Shown one piece after another: positions 58,158-64,000 of a stretch of DNA of 64,000 bases (position 1 is its first letter; each line of letters opens with the position of its first letter). Position numbers and translations under genes: made by a program. The notes beneath the pieces were generated by a model. The model worked only from the letters and a program-made list of their open reading frames with translations. It searched no databases and was not told where the DNA came from. This DNA comes from Bipolaris cookei (taxonomy: Eukaryota > Ascomycota > Dothideomycetes > Pleosporales > Pleosporaceae), in the NCBI GenBank assembly GCA_002286855.1, contig NRSV01000071.1:62001-126000 (forward strand), written 5' to 3'.

Positions 58158-59767
58158 AATGAACGACTAGAGTTGGCAAAGAAATCACTTGAACGAGTGT
58201 TTGGGGATTTGGGGATAATCTGAGATGAATTTCTGACTCTCACTCGCTATCAGCCAGTGAGCAATGGGCAATTAGTGTTTCGACGTCGGACCCCAAGGAT
58301 GTCCGATGGGGAAAGATCTGTGGGGCGTTATGCGAGCGGCGGAATCCGGATATACAAAATCCGCTAGGTAAGTACACAGCATCTCGTCAGCGGGCTCGGT
58401 GTATCGGTATGACTTTACGACCAAAGCAGTAAATCGCATGGCTGGGCGGGAAATGAATGGGGGCGAATCCTCATTTCCACAAGTCCCAAGATTGTGGGGA
58501 AACCGTTGAGTAGTCTTATGCACGAAAAGGATACCTTCCTGTATCTCGGACCGTTTCCTTTTGGTATAACCTGTTTGGGTTTCTGAAAGAAAGGAAGATC
58601 AACAGCTGCACCGCCGTGAAACAAAGCAATGCCTATAAGCTCGGCTCGAATTGCATGTTCGTAAAACGGAACTCATTTGCTGATTTTTTTGCAAGAAATG
58701 TGTAGAGAAAGATCGACAGTGATAGCCAATCAAAAAGGTACAAGCACCAAATAAACGGCCCGTTTAACGACCACTGGTTAGCCCCACCAAACCCGTGCTG
58801 TCACACCCGATTCGGCGTGTAGACCCGGTCAGCCGTTTGTCCCTACGCTCGGGTACAAAGTGAAACAGATTAGTCCTAATACTACCGCAAAAGAGTAATT
58901 CCAGGAGAAGAGGCCTCGAGGCACCGACTCATGCCAAGCACATCCGGGGCAGAATACGAAGACCCAACGCCTTCTGGAAGCACCGACCGCAGTGGATCAG
59001 AGAAGAAAAGAACTAACTCGCGTACCCACAATTTCAAGTCTGGAATGGTACGCACGAAAGGGATTTGCATGTTACAAAAGCGGAATTGGCAAAGGGGGAC
59101 CGCGAGGGGTATTCCTTTGTACCCCTTGGTCTGCGCTGTGGGATATCCCACGATGACGCACACCGACTTGGAAACTCAGGCGAAGATCCACTGACACAGT
59201 GGCACCCAGAAGCCTGGGATATCCCTGAACCGGGTTACATTCCTATTCTCCAACTGCAAGCAGGAGTTTTTGTAAATGGGAGGGAGGTGGTGGGGGTGAT
59301 ATACAAACAAGGTTCTTAGTCAGTTTGCTTCCCGGGCTGGCACGGTGGCTTGGTGACGCACTGTCACCCGTGTCTGCGCCTTGCTATCACGCACATCCGA
59401 GTTAGGCGCGAGAGTAAGACGGCAATTCTCGATCCCTCGCTTTATCATGTTACAGTCATGGTCGGCGACTTGGACATTTCTTGTATCTGTTGAGAACATT
59501 ACTTCAAGGTAAGGGTGGATGACGCGTCTGAGTGAGGTGCGCAAGAGACATGTGTGTGTAGTAGAATAGAATTGCTTAATTCGTGTATTAACTATAGCCA
59601 TAAGAGTAACGTAGAATAGGTATGATGCTTTTTTAACAAAACAAGAAACAGATTTGGCTGCCCATGTGATTCTAAGAATTTCAAGATCCCAAACGCCATC
59701 AATGGCTAACCGGAGCCTTTTCCGCTTTTGAACATGCGCTATGGTAGCATGATTGCAAAAAACTTAG
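58158..59767. other. 1.6 kb intergenic between peroxidase and CFEM receptor genes
   Basis: Holds the peroxidase promoter. Two overlapping plus-strand frames at 58931-59319 are open for 85-87 codons each but match nothing I know. AT-rich before 59767. Confidence 0.45.
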
Positions 59768-61344
59768 TCAAACATGCTCCTTTCCTGTCATTGGCCAGTT
59801 CCAATCCTGTGGGCGGTCATTAGGATGTGAGGCATTGGCATGATCAACATCGACTTCCTGCGTTTGTGTGATCCAAGTGTTGGACTCTTTGCGGGAATGC
59901 GGTTGGGCTTCCTTGGTGAGATGGGCGCGATCGCTGCTGTCGATATCAGACAGCGGAATAAAACTGTCGTCTTTTGTAATTCCTTTTATCGAGACCCGAC
60001 CCAATTTACTGGGAGTAGTCGAAGAAGTTGCGTGAGAACCGCCGCTCTTGTCTGTCGAGTTCTTACTTGCTTTAATGGTTGTCTTCATCTTTGGCCATAG
60101 CTTGCCGATCAGGAATCGATGGGCAGGCATGCACCCGCAGACAATGGAGACATCAATCTCAATCAGACTCCAGAGTCCAGCGTCGACGTAGTTCCAGGTA
60201 ATGTTCTGTGTGTTGGCGAAATGGATGAGCGAGTACAAGCGGACAGCCGAGACCACAATGACGAAGATACCAACGCCAAACATGGACATGACCATAAGCT
60301 TCTTTTTAATGCCCATGTTCAGTCCAGCCAAGTGCTTCATTGGGAGAACCATGACGATTGCATCCAACAGGATGTTGATGCCAGCTGCGATCCAACCCTG
60401 AAGATGGATGTCGTTACATGTACCTTTGTGTAGTCCATCCCACTGTGTCCAGGCCATGCTGACAGGCGTACATTGGAAGAGGGTGGCAAAGAAGAAAGCA
60501 ATGGTATATGCAGCTGATAGACCCATGACACTGTAGGTAATAATCTTGAACTTCTTATCTGGAAAGACGCGGAGGTAGAAGAAGAGAATGGAGATCTTGG
60601 AAATACCAAGAGCTGTCACGTAAAAGACCTCTCCATAGAAGTAGTATCTGAGGACATTGGTGATTTGGTAATCCTTCAATGTCCAGATATCTCGACCAAG
60701 GCCGTTATCTACCACTAGAAAAGAATGTCAGCAAGTCTGCTTGGTCTGTAAGAGAAAACCAAGTTCTTACAGTTTTTGATAAAGACGGTAGGAGGGATGG
60801 CGAGCGCAAGTACAACAGCCATGGTGACATCGTCCCATGACATCTTACGACCAGTTTTACCAATACTGGCCGCCATTCTGAGAACGTAGGAGACTACAGC
60901 GATCGCACATCCGACAATTCCACCGACGATGAATCTCTTGCCGCTGTAGCGTTCAGGGACTCCGCAGCCTTTACTGCTGACATTTTTCGTCTCTAACACT
61001 GTTGTCAGTCTCGGAAAGCGTCAATTACCAGTGACTGGGCCATCGTACGCAGAAGTTCGTAGTTGGTACATGTCTTCGAGGCACATAGACTAACAGCAGC
61101 ATTGAGAGCCGTATTTGTGCATAAGCACGCCGAAGTGAGATTTCTCGCGCAGGATGATGTGGGGATGACCTCCATAAAACAAGCCAACTACATTTGCGTG
61201 TTAGATACGAGATTATATTATCTTGTAGCAGGATGAACGTACCGAACACTTAGGCATACTTTCTGCCAGAGTTGCCAGTGGGTTCTGCGCTTGAACACTG
61301 GCTGCAAAGGCTGCAAGCCCTACCAGAACGTTTTCAAACTTCAT
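59768..61344 (-). CDS. CFEM-domain seven-helix receptor (PTH11-like)
   Basis: Exons are 61344-61243, 61187-61049, 60998-60771 and 60714-59768, 471 residues. The signal peptide is MKFENVLVGLAAFAASVQA. A CFEM domain (about 30-100) follows, with the cysteines of MPKCS, LACFMEVIPTSSC, SACLCTN, LCASKTC and SSKGCG. The position where many CFEM domains have Asp before CxC is Ser (LTSACLC). A seven-helix rhodopsin-type core comes next: RFIVGGIVGCAIAVVSYVLR, SWDDVTMAVVLALAI, ILFFYLRVFPDKKF, AAYTIAFFFATLFQCTPVS and LWSLIEIDVSIVCGCMPA. The cytosolic tail is Ser/Lys-rich. PTH11 of the rice-blast fungus, of this type, is needed for surface sensing. The gene shares only the core with the tandem pair at 20-24 kb. 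Intron 60999-61048 (50 nt) is required to join CFEM to helix 1. Confidence 0.9.
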
Positions 61345-62830
61345 TGCGAGATGGAAGGTATGCCTTGCCAAAATGCAAAGCAACAAAAGGTGTTATTGGT
61401 GCAAGTAGAAAAAAAGATGATTGGCGTAATGTTGGAAGCCACGCTGATGATCAGGGTCCCGGAGGTACATACATGTATGAATATAAATCTGCAATAAGCC
61501 TTGTCAGTTTGACTTGCTCAGAGGTTGTTGGAAGTGAAAAGGCCCGGCAAGTGCCGTACACCCTCAGTTCATGAGCTTGAAAGCCAAGGACCAATTCTCC
61601 GATGTCATGGATCCGCATAAAATGTCCCCAGACAGGGTGACGAAGACAAACCAGAGCAATGGGTCGCAGTGATAGTAGCGTCGCATCAAGAACAACATCA
61701 GGGCTGCGAAACAAGCTGCACAATCACCTGTGCGCAGTTTTCCCACCGCCGGGGTACTTAGCATGTCAATCATAAGCCTTGCCGCATACGACGGGTCCTT
61801 GAGCATTTCTTCCCCGAAAGCTAGTCCCCTCTGAAAACGTCCGCTAGGAACATTTTTTACCAGTAATACCCGTACCGACGGCTAGCTTGTCGGTAGATAT
61901 GAGCCGACATGAAAGGTGGGTGCAGGCATGAAGCTTGCGTATGCATACCCATCACCCATGTGGGATCCGTCGTGGAAAACTTGTTGATGGGCCCTTTGTG
62001 GTTGTGCTGGGACCTGGGCGTGGTGATGAACATAGGAGAGGCCCACTCGCGGCGCGCCTCCTGACCAATTAGCACGATGGCTGCTTACATATGCACATGA
62101 ACGGCACTTGTCCAGCCAACCCAACGGCAGGATTTATTTATGACTCTGTGATTGGCACTATGACAGCGCAGGATTGCGAAATTTCAACCCGTCTCCGATT
62201 TTTGACATTTGGTAGGAAAGAAACCCTATTTTGCCGGCGGAGGCACTTGTCTGGGAAGAAGGACACAAGTCATGGCGATCGGGACGGCCCCCTCAAGATT
62301 TCATCCAACGTCTTGGGCGGCCCGAATCCCAACACGTTTGACGCTCGGTCCCTCGAATCTCCTGCCTAGATGAAATGCAGCCTAGCATCAACGACCATTT
62401 CCTTTTGTGTGAAAAATTTGGGCAGACTGACTCGCGACATTGCAGACAGGGCTGCCACTAGGGCTGCAACCCCGAAGCGTGGAACATCCCGCGGATGCCT
62501 CTGGATTGCGCTACTGAGAGATTGACACTTCTTACTAGGTTTGGAAAAGCGAGAGTGGACACGTTAGGTTAGAGACTGTCTTGCTAGCATATCTTGAGAG
62601 CAGAAGGGGATAGCTAATTGGTGATCCTAATCACGGTGCGGACGACCATCTCTGCCGGCAGGACATAGTGACTCCGTCAGGTGAACCGCATGTTAGGATA
62701 AATCATGAGGGGGAGTTGCCTTTTTCCAACTCCCCTACACACTTTCTTTGCTACTGTGGTGTGCATATGAACTCTCTTTTTTCCCCCAGTCATTCTTTTA
62801 ACTTAATTTCACACATAAGGTACTGTCAAT
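61345..62830. other. Divergent intergenic, CFEM receptor / GMC oxidase
   Basis: About 1.5 kb without a recognised gene. The last 80 bases before the oxidase ATG are pyrimidine-rich (CTCTCTTTTTTCCCCC-like), typical of a fungal promoter. Confidence 0.5.
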
Positions 62831-64000
62831 ATGATTGCCATTAAGGTTCTTACCGTCCTTTCATTAATCACTTCCTTTGCGGGTGCTCGTATCATGTATG
62901 CATCCTATCCTTATACCTACACATGACAGGGTCACATGTGCTCACTACAACAACAGTGATGGTGCCCAACACACCCCATATGGCGGCACCAATGTAAAGC
63001 GTGCTACCAATATTACCGATACCACTACCTTAGACGACTACGAGTATGTCATTGTTGGCTCTGGTGCTGGTGGTTCCCCTCTCGCAGCCAGGCTAGCTCT
63101 TGCTGGCTACAAGGTCCTCCTGCTTGAGGCTGGTGACGACCAAACCAACTCTACCCAGTATAATGTCCCAGCATTGCACGCTGTTGCGGCCGAGTATGAG
63201 CCCATGAGATGGGACTACTTTGTCAAGCACTTTGATGACGAGGAAGAGATGAAGAGGGACACCAAGCTCACGTATGAACTTCCTGATGGCTCACGCTACA
63301 CCGGTGCTAGCCCTCCTGCTGGTGCTAAGCCTCTGGGTATTCTGTACCCACGTGTGGGATCCTTTGGTGGTTGTACTGCACACAATGCCCTCATCGCCAT
63401 TTACCCATACAAAAGCGACTGGAAATTCATTCAAGAACTCACTGGCGACAATTCTTGGGCACCAGACAATATGCGTAAATTCTTTATGCGTCTGGAGAAG
63501 TCACGCTACCTACCCAGCAGCATTGCTGGCCACGGATTCTCTGGCTGGCTTGAGACCTCACTGACCGACTTGACATTGATTGCCCAAGATCTCAAGATCG
63601 TCTCTCTCGTCTTAGCCGCCGCTACCGGCCTGGGCAAGTCCCTTCTTTCGTCGCTCTTGACTACGGTTACCGGTATGGCTCAGGTGCTACTCCGTGATAT
63701 TAACACCCCCAGCCCCAATCGCGACCGGGAAGAAGGTATGTGGCAGGTTCCTCTTGCCATGAACATTCCTGACTACAAGCGTGCTGGGCCCGTCGACTTC
63801 ATTCGCCAGGTTCTCAACGCAAAGAACGCTGACGGTAGCCGCAAGTACCACCTCGACATTCAGTTGAACACTCTTGTCACCAGCGTCAAGTTTGACCAGA
63901 CCAAAGATGGTAAGACCAAGGCCACTGGTGTCAACTTTTTGACTGGAAGGTCCCTATACGGCGCAGACCCTAGACGCCAGTCTGGACGCGCTACTGACAA
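62831..64000 (+). CDS. Secreted GMC-family flavin oxidoreductase (5' part, runs off window)
   Basis: Exon 1 is 62831-62895; intron 62896-62956; exon 2 continues past the window end. About 370 residues are visible of an expected 600 or so. The signal peptide is MIAIKVLTVLSLITSFAGA. The FAD-binding N-terminus YEYVIVGSGAGGSPLAARLA (GxGxxG) and VLLLEAGDD are intact. Next come YPRVGSFGGCTAHNALIAI, the GMC signature region around the flavin, and a substrate-domain stretch with NTPSPNRDREEGMW and VDFIRQVLNAK. A loop DGSRKYHLDIQLNTLVTSV matches the usual cofactor-binding strand. GMC enzymes (glucose, alcohol and aryl-alcohol oxidases, dehydrogenases) act on alcohols or sugars; the substrate and the catalytic His pair lie beyond the window. 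The reading frame is open to base 64000. Confidence 0.9.

Noticed and set aside
58931..59319. Two overlapping plus-strand frames of 85-87 codons
   Set aside because: Composition is not obviously random, but they have no domain, signal peptide or splice link; too little support for a gene.

Overview
This 64 kb window comes from the nuclear genome of a filamentous ascomycete (Pezizomycotina). Dothideomycetes/Pleosporales is my best guess. The evidence is short GT..AG introns of about 47-125 nt with CTAAC/CTGAC-type branch sites, a VelC-type velvet regulator, PTH11/CFEM-type seven-helix proteins, a fungal kinesin-14, and Fot1/pogo transposons whose nonsense mutations are largely C-to-T or G-to-A, as RIP produces. 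The class is an inference; no species marker was seen. I recognise 21 protein-coding genes (the last one truncated by the window end), two pogo-type transposon relics and one MITE-like element. No tRNA, rRNA or CRISPR was found.

Left, housekeeping part (1-18 kb): coronin (+) converges on a kinesin-14 (-). These are followed by a minus-strand series: the PP1 regulator Sds22, a Loa1/Vps66-type acyltransferase, a Psr1-type HAD phosphatase with a long disordered N-terminus, and a six-exon cytochrome P450. Middle (19-50 kb): a tandem pair of rhodopsin-domain membrane proteins with identical gene structure, CTP synthase (with a 10-nt microexon and an apparent AT..AG intron), VelC, a Bin3/MePCE-type RNA cap methyltransferase, a DUF1349-like protein with a poly-Thr insertion, squalene epoxidase Erg1, a single-pass membrane protein, an ADP-ribose Nudix hydrolase, a divergent Ras-like GTPase, a 71-residue cysteine-rich secreted protein, and a Ppn2-type vacuolar polyphosphatase.

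Accessory right part (50-64 kb): 2.4 kb without open frames leads into a transposon island. The island holds a 246-bp inverted-repeat element, a 1.1-kb pogo element turned into a fold-back (two identical 304-bp arms), and a 1.8-kb degraded pogo element with TIRs of about 46 bp. Beyond it lie a secreted heme-thiolate peroxidase/peroxygenase, a CFEM seven-helix receptor, and the 5' part of a secreted GMC flavin oxidase. The oxidase could supply the hydrogen peroxide the peroxidase consumes (inference). Core genes (cytoskeleton, nucleotide, sterol, phosphatase) are therefore on the left and middle, while secreted, sensory and mobile DNA is concentrated on the right.

Exon coordinates were derived by hand from splice signals and checked by reading-frame closure. 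Gene spans include introns.
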